Both the position numbers and the translations under genes were made by a program. Under the pieces are notes generated by a model. The model ran no database searches, had not been told where the DNA came from, and saw nothing but the letters and a program-made list of their open reading frames with translations. 45,645 nucleotides of DNA from the NCBI GenBank assembly GCA_002438605.1, contig DJPR01000024.1:101388-147032 (forward strand), read 5' to 3'. Of this stretch, positions 34,517-43,075 are shown in pieces. Each line of letters opens with the position of its first letter. The first letter of the stretch is position 1. Source of the DNA: Ruminococcus sp. UBA6407 (GTDB lineage Bacteria; Bacillota; Clostridia; Oscillospirales; Ruminococcaceae).

Positions 34517-36415
34517 ATGAAGACTCTTGAAGAACTTAAAGCAGTCAGAGAAAAAATGGAGAGCGAAGTTGCCCTCAGAACTCATGGCAATGCTTCTTCA
34601 AAATATGAAAGACATGTACTCGTTTGCGGCGGTACAGGCTGTACTTCATCAGGTTCAGCTCAGATTATTGATACGCTCACTTCAGAACTTGCTAAGCAGG
34701 GACTTACCGATAAGGTTCAGGTTGTTAAAACAGGATGTTTCGGACTTTGTGCTTTAGGTCCGATCATGATCGTTTATCCTGAGGGCACTTTCTACTCAAT
34801 GGTTAAAATTGAAGAAATCCCTCGTATCGTTGAAGAACATCTCCTCGGCGGAAACCCTGTTAAAGAATTCCTTTATAAAGAAACTGTAACTGACGAAGGC
34901 ATCAAGGCTCTCGATGAAACAGCTTTCTATAAGAAACAGCACAGAGTTGCTCTCAGAAACTGCGGTGTTATCAACCCTGAATGTATAAACGAATACATTG
35001 GCAGAGGCGGTTATGAGGCTCTCGGCAAGGTTCTTACTTCAATGACTCAGGACGAAGTTATCCAGACAATCCTCGACAGCGGTCTCCGCGGCAGAGGCGG
35101 CGGCGGATTCCCAACAGGAATGAAGTGGAAGCTCGCTAAGAATATTGTTCCAAATGCTGACATGAAGTACGTTTGCTGTAACGCTGACGAAGGCGACCCG
35201 GGTGCATTTATGGACCGTTCAGTTCTTGAAGGCGACCCTCACGTTGTTCTCGAAGCTATGTCTATCGCAGGCTATGCTATCGGTGCTAAACAGGGTTATA
35301 TTTATGTTCGTGCTGAATATCCTATTGCTGTTGAACGTCTTGAAATTGCTATTAAGCAGGCTCGTGAAGCCGGTATGCTCGGCAAGAATATATTTGGTAC
35401 TGACTTCTCATTCGATATTGACCTCAGACTCGGTGCTGGTGCATTCGTTTGCGGTGAGGAAACAGCTCTTATGACTTCTATCGAAGGCAACAGAGGCGAA
35501 CCTCGTCCACGTCCTCCGTTCCCGGCTGAAAAAGGTCTTTTCCAGAAGCCTACTATCCTCAATAACGTTGAAACATATGCAAATATTCCTCAGATTATCC
35601 TTAAGGGTGCTGATTGGTTCGCTTCAATGGGTACTGAAAAGTCTAAGGGTACTAAGGTATTCGCTCTCGGCGGTAAAATTAACAATACAGGTCTTGTTGA
35701 AGTTCCTATGGGTACTACACTCCGTACTGTTATCGAGGAAATCGGCGGCGGTATTCCTAACGGAAAGAAATTCAAGGCTGCTCAGACAGGCGGTCCTTCA
35801 GGCGGCTGTATTCCTGCTGAACATTTTGATATTCCGATTGACTATGATAACCTTATCGGTATCGGTTCAATGATGGGTTCAGGCGGACTTATCGTTATGG
35901 ACGAGGATAACTGTATGGTTGATATTGCTAAGTTCTTCCTTGAATTTACTGTTGATGAATCATGCGGTAAATGTACTCCTTGCCGTGTTGGTACTAAGAG
36001 AATGTATGAGATTCTTGACAAAATCACCAGAGGTAATGGTACTCTTGAAGATATCGACAAGCTTGAACAGCTTTGCTATCATATTAAGGCTAACTCACTT
36101 TGCGGTCTTGGACAGACAGCTCCAAACCCTGTTCTTTCTACTCTCCGTTACTTCAGAGATGAATATATTGCTCACGTTGTTGACAAGAAATGTCCTGCAG
36201 GAGTATGTAAGCATCTTCTCCGCTTTGAAATTGAGCGTGACAAGTGTATCGGCTGTGGTATGTGTGCTAAGCAGTGTCCTGCATCAGCAATTACAAGAAC
36301 TGATTACGTTGCTCCTGGCAAGAAGCTTGCTGCAATGCAAATCGATTCTGAAAAGTGCGTAAAATGTGGCGCTTGTATTGCTTCATGTAAGTTCAATGCA
36401 ATTATCAAGAAATAA
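34517..36415 (+). CDS. hydB: NADH-linked hydrogenase subunit, NuoF-like flavoprotein (HydB)
   Basis: 632 aa. An N-terminal thioredoxin-like [2Fe-2S] domain (HVLVCGGTGCTSSGS, TGCFGLCALGP) leads to the NuoF core with FMN/NADH-binding GLRGRGGGGFPTGMKW and GAFVCGEETALM. SLBB and iron-sulfur helical domains follow (DESCGKCTPCRVG, SLCGLGQ). The C-terminal ferredoxin domain has two [4Fe-4S] motifs (CIGCGMCAKQCP from Cys577, then CVKCGACIASC). This layout matches HydB of bifurcating hydrogenases rather than respiratory complex I. RBS AGGAGG. Confidence 0.96.
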   Translation: MKTLEELKAVREKMESEVALRTHGNASSKYERHVLVCGGTGCTSSGSAQIIDTLTSELAKQGLTDKVQVVKTGCFGLCALGPIMIVYPEGTFYSMVKIEEIPRIVEEHLLGGNPVKEFLYKETVTDEGIKALDETAFYKKQHRVALRNCGVINPECINEYIGRGGYEALGKVLTSMTQDEVIQTILDSGLRGRGGGGFPTGMKWKLAKNIVPNADMKYVCCNADEGDPGAFMDRSVLEGDPHVVLEAMSIAGYAIGAKQGYIYVRAEYPIAVERLEIAIKQAREAGMLGKNIFGTDFSFDIDLRLGAGAFVCGEETALMTSIEGNRGEPRPRPPFPAEKGLFQKPTILNNVETYANIPQIILKGADWFASMGTEKSKGTKVFALGGKINNTGLVEVPMGTTLRTVIEEIGGGIPNGKKFKAAQTGGPSGGCIPAEHFDIPIDYDNLIGIGSMMGSGGLIVMDEDNCMVDIAKFFLEFTVDESCGKCTPCRVGTKRMYEILDKITRGNGTLEDIDKLEQLCYHIKANSLCGLGQTAPNPVLSTLRYFRDEYIAHVVDKKCPAGVCKHLLRFEIERDKCIGCGMCAKQCPASAITRTDYVAPGKKLAAMQIDSEKCVKCGACIASCKFNAIIKK

Positions 36416-36430
36416 GCGGAGGAATTTTAG

Positions 36431-38176
36431 ATGGAAAATTTAACAGTTAAAGTAAATGGTGTTGAAGTATCCGTACCTGCTGGCAGTACTGTACTTGAAG
36501 CTGCTCACATCGCCGGTATTGAGATTCCTACACTTTGCTATATGAAAGAAATAAACGAGATTGGTGCATGCCGTATATGTGTTACTGAAGTAAACGAAGG
36601 CAGAGGCTTCCGTCTTGTTGCTGCTTGTGTATATCCTTGTTCAAATAACATGGAAATCCTTACAAGCTCACCAAAGGTTATCGAATCAAGAAAGAAAACT
36701 CTTGAACTTATCCTTTCTACACATAACAGAAAGTGCTTATCATGTGTAAGAAGCGGTAACTGCGAACTCCAGACTCTTGCTAAGGACCTTGGCGTTGAAA
36801 TGGAGGATATTTATGACGGTAACTCAAATACATATGAAATTGATGATTCAGCTGCTCATATGTATCGTGATAATAACAAATGTATCCTTTGCCGCCGCTG
36901 TGTAGCTGTCTGCGAAAAGACTCAGGGCATTGGTGTTATTGGTGCTAACGAGCGTGGATTTAAGACATTTATTGGTTCTGCATTCGACATGGGACTCGGC
37001 GAAACAAGCTGTGTATCATGCGGTCAGTGTATTGCTGTTTGTCCAACAGGTGCTATTGCTGAAAAGGATTACACTAAGGACGTTATGGCTGCCATTGCTG
37101 ATCCTGACAAGCACGTTATCGTTCAGACTGCTCCTGCTGTTCGTGCTGCTCTCGGTGAATGCTTTGATATGCCGATCGGAACAAACGTTGAGGGCAAAAT
37201 GGTTTCAGCTCTCAGACTTCTCGGTTTCGATAAGGTATTTGATACTGACTTTGCTGCTGACCTTACTATTATGGAAGAAGCAAACGAATTTATCGGAAGA
37301 GTTAAGAACGGCGGAAAGCTTCCTCTTATCACTTCATGTTCACCTGGCTGGATCAAGTACTGTGAGCATTACTTCCCTGATATGACTGAAAACCTTTCTT
37401 CATGCAAGTCACCTCAGCAGATGTTCGGTGCAACTGCTAAGACTTACTATGCAGAAAAGATGGGTATTGATCCTAAGAATATCGTTATGGTTTCTATCAT
37501 GCCATGTACTGCTAAGAAGTTTGAAATCGGCAGAGATGACCAGAATGCTGCAGGTGTTCCTGACGTTGACTTTGCTCTTACAACAAGAGAACTCGGCAGA
37601 ATGATTAAACGTGCAGGCATCAACTTTACTGCTCTTCAGGACGGCAAGTTTGATGAACCTCTTGGTATTTCAACAGGTGCTGCTGTTATTTTTGGTGCAA
37701 CAGGCGGTGTTATGGAAGCTGCTCTCAGAACTGCTGTTCATACACTTACAGGTGCAGATGTTGTTGATTTCCCTGAAGTAAGAGGTACAGAAGGTATCAA
37801 GGAAGCTACTTACAAGGTTGGTGATCTTGATGTTAAGGTTGCTGTTGCAAGTGGTCTCAGCAATGCAAGAGAACTTCTTACTAAGGTTCAGAACGGTGAA
37901 GCTGATTATCACTTCATTGAAATCATGGGTTGTCCCGGAGGCTGTGTAAACGGCGGCGGTCAGCCACAGCAGCCTGCTACAGTAAGAAACTTTACTGACC
38001 TCAGAGCTGAAAGAGCAAAGGCTCTTTATGCTCAGGACGCTGCTATGCCAATCAGAAAGTCACATGAAAATCCGGCTATAAAGGCTGTTTATGAAGAATT
38101 CTTCGGTGAACCCGGAAGCCATAAGGCTCATGAAATTCTCCATACAACTTATGTAAAGAGAACTATAAACAAGTAA
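36431..38176 (+). CDS. hydA: [FeFe] hydrogenase catalytic subunit HydA
   Basis: 581 aa. N-terminal plant-type [2Fe-2S] domain (ACRICVTEV region), His-Cys [4Fe-4S] domain (HNRKCLSCVRSGNCELQ), two [4Fe-4S] ferredoxin motifs (CILCRRCVAVCE, CVSCGQCIAVCP) and the H-cluster domain. The H-cluster ligands are Cys303 in TSCSPGW, Cys359 in MPCTAKK, and Cys501 and Cys505 in MGCPGGC. All are intact, so the enzyme should be active once matured by HydEFG; hydG is at 23118. RBS GGAGG; terminator at 38190. Confidence 0.97.
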   Translation: MENLTVKVNGVEVSVPAGSTVLEAAHIAGIEIPTLCYMKEINEIGACRICVTEVNEGRGFRLVAACVYPCSNNMEILTSSPKVIESRKKTLELILSTHNRKCLSCVRSGNCELQTLAKDLGVEMEDIYDGNSNTYEIDDSAAHMYRDNNKCILCRRCVAVCEKTQGIGVIGANERGFKTFIGSAFDMGLGETSCVSCGQCIAVCPTGAIAEKDYTKDVMAAIADPDKHVIVQTAPAVRAALGECFDMPIGTNVEGKMVSALRLLGFDKVFDTDFAADLTIMEEANEFIGRVKNGGKLPLITSCSPGWIKYCEHYFPDMTENLSSCKSPQQMFGATAKTYYAEKMGIDPKNIVMVSIMPCTAKKFEIGRDDQNAAGVPDVDFALTTRELGRMIKRAGINFTALQDGKFDEPLGISTGAAVIFGATGGVMEAALRTAVHTLTGADVVDFPEVRGTEGIKEATYKVGDLDVKVAVASGLSNARELLTKVQNGEADYHFIEIMGCPGGCVNGGGQPQQPATVRNFTDLRAERAKALYAQDAAMPIRKSHENPAIKAVYEEFFGEPGSHKAHEILHTTYVKRTINK

Positions 38177-38189
38177 TCTGTTAAATAAA

Positions 38190-38224
38190 TTCAGGGTGCT
38201 TTTATATAAGCACCCTGAAATTTT
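38190..38224 (+). terminator. Rho-independent terminator of hydCBA
   Basis: TTCAGGGTGCTT (38190-38201) pairs with AAGCACCCTGAA (38208-38219), then A/T4. Confidence 0.92.
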
Positions 38225-38241
38225 ACAAACTCGGAGGAAAT

Positions 38242-38874
38242 ATGAAAAACGCAATTATTTTTGACCTTGACGGCACTTTATGGGATTCATCAGAAGAAGT
38301 CATTTTTGCTTGGAATCATATTCTTAACAAATATACAGATGGAAAAATCCAAATCGACATAAAATTTATGCAGAGTTTGATGGGCAAAACCATGAAAGAA
38401 ATAAAATGCCTTATATTCAAGGATTATCCTCAATTAAATGCTGACTTAATTTATGATGAATGTATGAAATATGAAAATGAATATCTAAGAAAAAATGGTG
38501 CTAAACTTTATCCTTCGTTAAAAGAAACTCTTTCTGTACTCGCAAATAATTATGCACTTTCAATAGTAAGCAATTGTCAATGCGGATATATTGAGGCATT
38601 TTTGGAATACTATAAATTAAATCATCTTTTTGCTGATACAGAATGCTATGGAAACACATTAAAGGAAAAAAGCGAAAATATCAAAGCTGTAATTAATAGA
38701 AATAATTATCAAGAATATTACTACGTTGGTGATACATTAGGTGACTATAATTCTGCGACAGAAGCAAATGTTCCTTTTATTCATGCAAAATATGGGTTTG
38801 GAAATGTCCCACAGGCAAAATACAGTATTTCAGAAATCAGTGAACTTATACCCTTAATGGAGAAGCTGAAATGA
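38242..38874 (+). CDS. HAD-superfamily phosphatase (phosphoglycolate-phosphatase-like)
   Basis: 210 aa. Motif I DLDGTLWDS with catalytic Asp8 and Asp10; motif II Ser in SIVSNC; motif III Lys in LKEKSENI; motif IV GDTLGDYNSA. The cap domain lies between motif I and II (Gph/PGP-like). Substrate unknown. ATG behind CGGAGG; stop overlaps the next start by four bases (ATGA). Confidence 0.9.
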   Translation: MKNAIIFDLDGTLWDSSEEVIFAWNHILNKYTDGKIQIDIKFMQSLMGKTMKEIKCLIFKDYPQLNADLIYDECMKYENEYLRKNGAKLYPSLKETLSVLANNYALSIVSNCQCGYIEAFLEYYKLNHLFADTECYGNTLKEKSENIKAVINRNNYQEYYYVGDTLGDYNSATEANVPFIHAKYGFGNVPQAKYSISEISELIPLMEKLK

Positions 38875-39326
38875 AAATATTAATTGACGGAGATGCATGT
38901 CCTGTTATAAAAATAGCTGAAAATATTGCTAAGGATTTTAAAATTGAATGTGAAATTTTTTGTGATACATGTCATGTTATTAAAAGCAATTACAGTAAAA
39001 TCACAATAACAGGTCAAGGTTCAGATGCGGCTGATTTCAAGCTTATTAATTCTTGCAAAAGCGGCGATATAGTTATAACACAGGATTATGGAGTAGCTTC
39101 AATGGCTTTGGGCAAAAAGTGTCATGTAATACATCAAAGCGGAAAATGGTTTACATCTGATAACATTGACGGACTTCTATCAATGCGTCATATCAGTAGA
39201 AAACTTCGCCAAAGTAAAAGCAGAAATCATCTTAAAGGTCCTAAAAAAAGAACCACAGAAGATGATGAAAACTTCCGCAGTTCATTAATTAAATTAATAG
39301 AATCAGTGATTAAAGAGAAAGGGTAA
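38871..39326 (+). CDS. YaiI/YqxD family protein (UPF0178, DUF188)
   Basis: 151 aa. NYN-like/PIN-related fold with the signatures ILIDGDACPV at the N-terminus, ITQDYGVASMAL and the basic C-terminal stretch KGPKKRTTEDDENF. Probably a nuclease-related protein; function not proven. Translationally coupled to the HAD gene. Its 3' end overlaps the convergent dCMP deaminase by 17 bases. Confidence 0.9.
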   Translation: MKILIDGDACPVIKIAENIAKDFKIECEIFCDTCHVIKSNYSKITITGQGSDAADFKLINSCKSGDIVITQDYGVASMALGKKCHVIHQSGKWFTSDNIDGLLSMRHISRKLRQSKSRNHLKGPKKRTTEDDENFRSSLIKLIESVIKEKG

Positions 39327-39792
39327 TATTGTTTCCGGTTGGGATATACTGCTCAACAGAAACTCCGCACTTATCAAACATCATTGCAGACGCTTTTACG
39401 CTTTCTGTATCAGCATACTTATTTCCCATGTAAACAACTCTTTTAATCCCGCACTGTATAACAGCCTTTGCACATTCATTGCATGGATATAGTGTAACGT
39501 AAAGCGTTGCTCCTCTTAAACTATTGCAGTTGCTATTTAAAATTGCATTTAATTCAGCATGACATACAAACGGATATTTTGTGTCTAAACTGCACTCCCC
39601 TTCCCTTTCCCAAGGCATATCATCATCACAGCAACCAATTGGCATTCCATTATAGCCTACTGAAATTATTTTTTTCTCGTCATTAACTATACATGCCCCA
39701 ACCTGCGTTGAATTATCCTTACTTCTTTGTGCAGAAAAAAGAGCAATTCCCATAAAATATTCATCCCATGAAATATAGTTATTCCTTTTCAT
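39310..39792 (-). CDS. Deoxycytidylate (dCMP) deaminase, ComEB-like
   Basis: 160 aa from ATG 39792, with GGAG upstream. Zinc-dependent deaminase: His78-Ala-Glu80 (HAELNAIL) and PCNEC (Cys104, Cys107) form the zinc site. Makes dUMP from dCMP for thymidylate synthesis. Not in a com operon here. Overlaps the convergent yaiI/yqxD gene by 17 bases. Confidence 0.93.
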   Translation of the reverse strand: MKRNNYISWDEYFMGIALFSAQRSKDNSTQVGACIVNDEKKIISVGYNGMPIGCCDDDMPWEREGECSLDTKYPFVCHAELNAILNSNCNSLRGATLYVTLYPCNECAKAVIQCGIKRVVYMGNKYADTESVKASAMMFDKCGVSVEQYIPTGNNITLSL

Positions 39793-39964
39793 AAGTTCTC
39801 CGTTCCGCTGCATTTTATACAGCTTTATTTTTTATAAGTATACCATAAAGTTTAGCCAAAATCAACTGCAACAAAGGCAGATACATATAATTAAAAAATT
39901 ATAAAATATCATTTTTCACTTGATTTTTATTGTTTTATATGTTATAATTTTATAGTTATTAAAT

Positions 39965-40040
39965 TGGGCTATAGCCAAGGGGTAAGGCAACGGACTTTGA
40001 CTCCGTCATTCCGATGGTTCGAATCCATCTAGCCCAACCA
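39965..40040 (+). tRNA. tRNA-Gln(UUG)
   Basis: 76 bases including encoded CCA. Acceptor TGGGCTA/TAGCCCA, anticodon loop CTTTGAC in stem ACGGA/TCCGT giving UUG, T arm GATGGTTCGAATCCATC, discriminator A. It sits at the boundary between AT-rich core genes and the higher-G+C accessory genes, so its 3' end is a candidate attachment site. Confidence 0.97.
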
Positions 40041-40074
40041 TCTCTGTTATACAAAATAGATGACAGACAAAAAA

Positions 40075-40098
40075 AGCCCGATTTTTCGGGCTTTTTTG
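40075..40098 (+). terminator. Terminator after tRNA-Gln
   Basis: AGCCCGA (40075-40081), TTTT loop, TCGGGCT (40086-40092), T-run. Confidence 0.92.
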
Positions 40099-40205
40099 CG
40101 TATCCGGAGCCGAAAAAATTTATATAAAAACCGTAGATGACATTTCGCCTTTTCAGCCATAAAAGTGGACTCGAACGGGCGTTTTTGAAAATTAAAGAGA
40201 TTTGA

Positions 40206-40245
40206 GAGCAGATTTGGAAGAAAAATTCCGAAACCTGCTCTTTTT
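40206..40245 (+). terminator. Terminator-like hairpin in the boundary region
   Basis: GAGCAG (40206-40211) pairs with CTGCTC (40235-40240), with an inner TTTGGAA/TTCCGAA stem, followed by T5. Confidence 0.7.
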
Positions 40246-40293
40246 GATAGCGAAAATCTTTCACAAAGTTTGGAGCTGTATATTGTTCGTTAT

Positions 40294-40339
40294 GCCGAAT
40301 TGATTGAGAGTTGAATTCTCGATTGATTCGGCTTTTTTT
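40294..40339 (+). terminator. Strong terminator before the first accessory gene
   Basis: 16-bp stem GCCGAATTGATTGAGA (40294-40309) with TCTCGATTGATTCGGC (40317-40332), including G-U pairs, then T7. It insulates the element from upstream transcription. Confidence 0.88.
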
Positions 40340-40378
40340 ATTTCCCCTATACATTATAAAGAAAGAGAGATGATGCCT

Positions 40379-40948
40379 ATGAAAAAAATCACATTCAATG
40401 CTACGCTGAATCACAAGGCTTACAGCTACGAGCCGATGCAGATTGAGGTGGAAAAAGTCATTACCCTCTACGGCAAGAGGTTCGAGCAGATGAGAGATCA
40501 TCCCTTGGATGACTGCCCCGAAATCATCGAGAATAGAGATCTGATGTATATGAAGGGCAACACTGCACACTGTATCCTCTTCCTTGATGCCAACGGCAAT
40601 GACGGAATACTCGTTGAAGCCGAGGGTGCGGACTACGCTCGGAAGTCACAGTTCATTCCAAATGCAAGAGCAATCATTGAAGCGAATGATATTACCACCG
40701 TAGAACGCCAGCTTCATGCTGAACTGAAAGGCATGGCGAACCGCATTGCTGAGCTTGCCCACATGGGAGAAAACAAATTCAGCTTTGAAGAAATGCTCGG
40801 TGACGGGAATATGAAAGCCATGATGATTCAGGCTATGGCTGAAATGCTTGACAGGCGTGATGACCTTGCAGAGGTTCGTGACCACTACCTCGGGGAATCG
40901 CAGGACAGCCCGACCTCACAGTTATTGCAAAACCCACGCAGGAGATGA
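40379..40948 (+). CDS. Accessory-element protein of unknown function
   Basis: 189 aa from ATG 40379 (AAAGAAAGAGAG seven bases upstream; ATGs at 40370 and 40373 are too close to it, only the first being in frame). Starts MKKITFNATLN; contains a segment with DANGNDGILVEAEGADYARKS and a helical C-terminal half (MANRIAELAHMG ... MLDRRDDLAEVRDHY). It resembles proteins carried by integrative elements of gut Firmicutes (from memory, a DUF6329-like protein), but I cannot name it with confidence. G+C and codon choice (GCC, CTG, GGC) differ clearly from the core genes. Overlaps the next gene by four bases. Confidence 0.7.
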   Translation: MKKITFNATLNHKAYSYEPMQIEVEKVITLYGKRFEQMRDHPLDDCPEIIENRDLMYMKGNTAHCILFLDANGNDGILVEAEGADYARKSQFIPNARAIIEANDITTVERQLHAELKGMANRIAELAHMGENKFSFEEMLGDGNMKAMMIQAMAEMLDRRDDLAEVRDHYLGESQDSPTSQLLQNPRRR

Positions 40949-41457
40949 AGCTCTACTGTCCGCTTGTGATTCAGGCTGAACCACAGTATGATGAGGATGA
41001 AGATTTTAATGAAGATTATGAGGTTATCCCATCAAGCTGTGCTTGCGGCTGTGAGGATGAAATCAATGCAGCAATTCAGAAGTATTCAGAGGCGGAGGAA
41101 GTACACCGTGGACTGATGATTTATTATGACGAGAATTTACCAGTCAATGAAAAGATTGTATCAGCATTCCCGTCTGTAGAAGTAAGAAATGGAGAACTTG
41201 TGGGAGTCCTCACCTGCCGATTGACTGAACCGCTTACTGATAGCGAAATGGCTGAATTTCAGGATTGGTGGACTGGACAAGCAGCAGATGGCTGGGGAGG
41301 GGGGTACGAACAGCAGGAAATCAAAACCGATGAGTTCGGTACGATTTATGTCAGCTTCTGGAACTCCTCCGACAGCTGGCAGATTGAAGTTGAGATGACC
41401 GATACCGCTGATATTGAGGAAGAAGAAAGCCTTGATATGGGCGGTATTTCTATGTAA
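40945..41457 (+). CDS. Acidic Cys-containing accessory protein, unknown function
   Basis: 170 aa. Acidic N-terminal part (EPQYDEDEDFNEDYE), a compact CACGCED cysteine cluster, a central LTDSEMAEFQDWWTGQAADG segment with a GGGYEQQ turn, and an acidic tail. Not recognised. Starts at an ATGA overlap with the previous gene, so both are made together; 12 bases separate it from the next. Confidence 0.7.
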   Translation: MKLYCPLVIQAEPQYDEDEDFNEDYEVIPSSCACGCEDEINAAIQKYSEAEEVHRGLMIYYDENLPVNEKIVSAFPSVEVRNGELVGVLTCRLTEPLTDSEMAEFQDWWTGQAADGWGGGYEQQEIKTDEFGTIYVSFWNSSDSWQIEVEMTDTADIEEEESLDMGGISM

Positions 41458-41469
41458 AGGGGTGTATAT

Positions 41470-41766
41470 ATGAGAGGATTTCCTAGTAAAAAGGAATTGG
41501 AAAAGATCAGACAGATGTATCCTGCCGGAACAAGAATCGAAGTTGATAGTATGGAAGATCCGTACCATCCGATTGCATCAGGCACTAAGGGAACGGTAAA
41601 GTTTGTTGATGATGCAGGAACAATACACTGTGCTTTCGATAACGGATGCAGCCTTGGAGTTATTCCCGGTGAAGATGGGTTCCACAAAATCGGTATGGAA
41701 TCAACATCAGGGCAGGCCGAGGATGAGAATCTGAACGAAGCGGAAGATATGGATATGACGATGTAA
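41470..41766 (+). CDS. DUF4314 family protein
   Basis: 98 aa. N-terminal RGFPSKKELEKIRQMYPAGT and the SH3-like stretch GTKGTVKFVDDAGTIHCAFDNG match DUF4314, common on conjugative and phage elements. Acidic C-terminal tail. Function unknown. Followed by two hairpins, the second a terminator. Confidence 0.82.
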   Translation: MRGFPSKKELEKIRQMYPAGTRIEVDSMEDPYHPIASGTKGTVKFVDDAGTIHCAFDNGCSLGVIPGEDGFHKIGMESTSGQAEDENLNEAEDMDMTM

Positions 41767-41773
41767 AACAAGT

Positions 41774-41835
41774 GGTGCAGACTCACCTCTGCACCGGTAC
41801 ATAGCCTCTTGTGAGCAATCACAGGAGGCTTTTTT
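41774..41835 (+). terminator. Tandem hairpins, the second a rho-independent terminator
   Basis: GGTGCAGA/TCTGCACC (41774-41795) is followed by a 12-bp stem (41803-41814 with 41819-41830, core AGCCTCTTGTGA/TCACAGGAGGCT) and T6. Separates the DUF4314 gene from the methyltransferase. Confidence 0.85.
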
Positions 41836-41866
41836 CATACCCAAAAACAAGAAAGGAGATGGTCAG

Positions 41867-43075
41867 ATGATCCGAGTATTCGACGCTTTTTCGGGCATCG
41901 GAGGGTTCCGCAGTGCCTTTGAAAGAGTCGGAGGTTTCAAAACGGTGGGCTGGTGCGAGATTGATAAGTTCGCACAAAAGTCCTACCGAGCGCTTTTTGA
42001 CACAGGAGGACTTGCAGACTTTGATCTCCTCGTTGGAGGATTTCCGTGCCAACCATTCTCGGTTGCCGGAAAAAGGCTTGGAACAGCCGATGAACGAGGC
42101 GATCTGTTCTTTGAGCTTGCCAGAATCCTTGAAGCCAAGCGGCCTCGCTATTTTATCTTTGAAAATGTACCCGGACTGCTGGGTATTGAAAAAGGGCAGA
42201 CTTTCAAAATCATCCTTGAAACGCTTTCAGAGCTGGGGTATTGCGTGGAATGGCGAGTTTGGTACAAACGTAGTGCATCTGACAGCGCCGGCTTCGGCGT
42301 ACCGCAGTCGAGAAAACGAGTGTACCTTGCAGGATGTCTTGGAGTCGATTGTTCCAGAAAAATACTGGCTTTCGGAAACTGCGACGAGGAAAATAGCAGG
42401 AAAGTGAAACAGCTGATCGGTGGCTGTCAGGGACAGCGAGTGTATGCTCCCGAAGGTCTTGCAGTTACGCAGTGCAGCGGTTCAGGCGGTATGGGTGGAA
42501 AGACGGGGCTATATCTGATAGATATGAACTATCCGCCTACCCTCACGGACAAAGCACGCTGCGTTACAGCCCGTCAGGACAGCGGCGTGAGCAAGCATAA
42601 GGGCGAACATTCTGCTGTGTTCTGTGATCTGAATGAAAATCCACAGATCACAGAAAATGCAAGATGTCTGCACACAAGAATGGATATCGGCGTAGGAAAA
42701 GGAACGCATAAGGGAGAACGCTCCGGAGTTTTGGTAGAGGATGGTCCAAGAGCCATCCTCAATCCGTTTAAAGAGAAAGTCTACCAGAACGGACGCAGAA
42801 TCAAGGAACCAAATGAGCAGATGTTTACACTGACAGTTGTGGACAGGCATGGCATTGTTCATCAGGGCAGAATCCGCAGACTTATGCCGATTGAGTGCTG
42901 GAGATTGCAGGGCTTCACGACCGAGCAGTTTCGCAAGGTGGAAGCCGCAGGGCTTTCCGATGCACAGCTGTACAAACAGGCAGGCAATGCTGTCACGGTG
43001 AATGTGGTGGAAGCAATTGCAAGGAATCTTTTGAAATTTGATAAGGAGTTGAGAGTAAATGGAAAATATGATTAA
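41867..43075 (+). CDS. C5-cytosine DNA methyltransferase
   Basis: 402 aa. Motif I FSGIGGF; catalytic PC at Cys61 (GGFPCQPFS, motif IV); ENV at 99-101 (motif VI); motif VIII QSRKR (146-150); motif X YKQAGNAVTVNV. The target recognition region contains two tandem units of about 27 residues (about 226-251 and 261-288) sharing ARC.T.R.D.GV ... HKGE.S.V. No restriction endonuclease follows, so it is probably an orphan protective methylase of the element. RBS AAGGAG. Confidence 0.93.
   Translation: MIRVFDAFSGIGGFRSAFERVGGFKTVGWCEIDKFAQKSYRALFDTGGLADFDLLVGGFPCQPFSVAGKRLGTADERGDLFFELARILEAKRPRYFIFENVPGLLGIEKGQTFKIILETLSELGYCVEWRVWYKRSASDSAGFGVPQSRKRVYLAGCLGVDCSRKILAFGNCDEENSRKVKQLIGGCQGQRVYAPEGLAVTQCSGSGGMGGKTGLYLIDMNYPPTLTDKARCVTARQDSGVSKHKGEHSAVFCDLNENPQITENARCLHTRMDIGVGKGTHKGERSGVLVEDGPRAILNPFKEKVYQNGRRIKEPNEQMFTLTVVDRHGIVHQGRIRRLMPIECWRLQGFTTEQFRKVEAAGLSDAQLYKQAGNAVTVNVVEAIARNLLKFDKELRVNGKYD

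Larger units (their letters stand above)
40041..40378. other. Boundary region between tRNA-Gln and the accessory element
   Basis: No gene seen. It holds three terminator-like hairpins in a row (40075, 40206, 40294) and a fragment, GTGGACTCGAACGGGCG at about 40165-40181, that resembles an antisense tRNA T arm without the rest of a tRNA. Confidence 0.5.

Noticed and set aside
40165..40181. Fragment resembling a tRNA T arm on the minus strand (GTGGACTCGAACGGGCG)
   Set aside because: No acceptor, D or anticodon arms around it; kept only as a note in the boundary region.
39959..40570. 203-codon minus-strand frame across tRNA-Gln and the boundary
   Set aside because: Runs through the tRNA and three terminators and shows no family resemblance.
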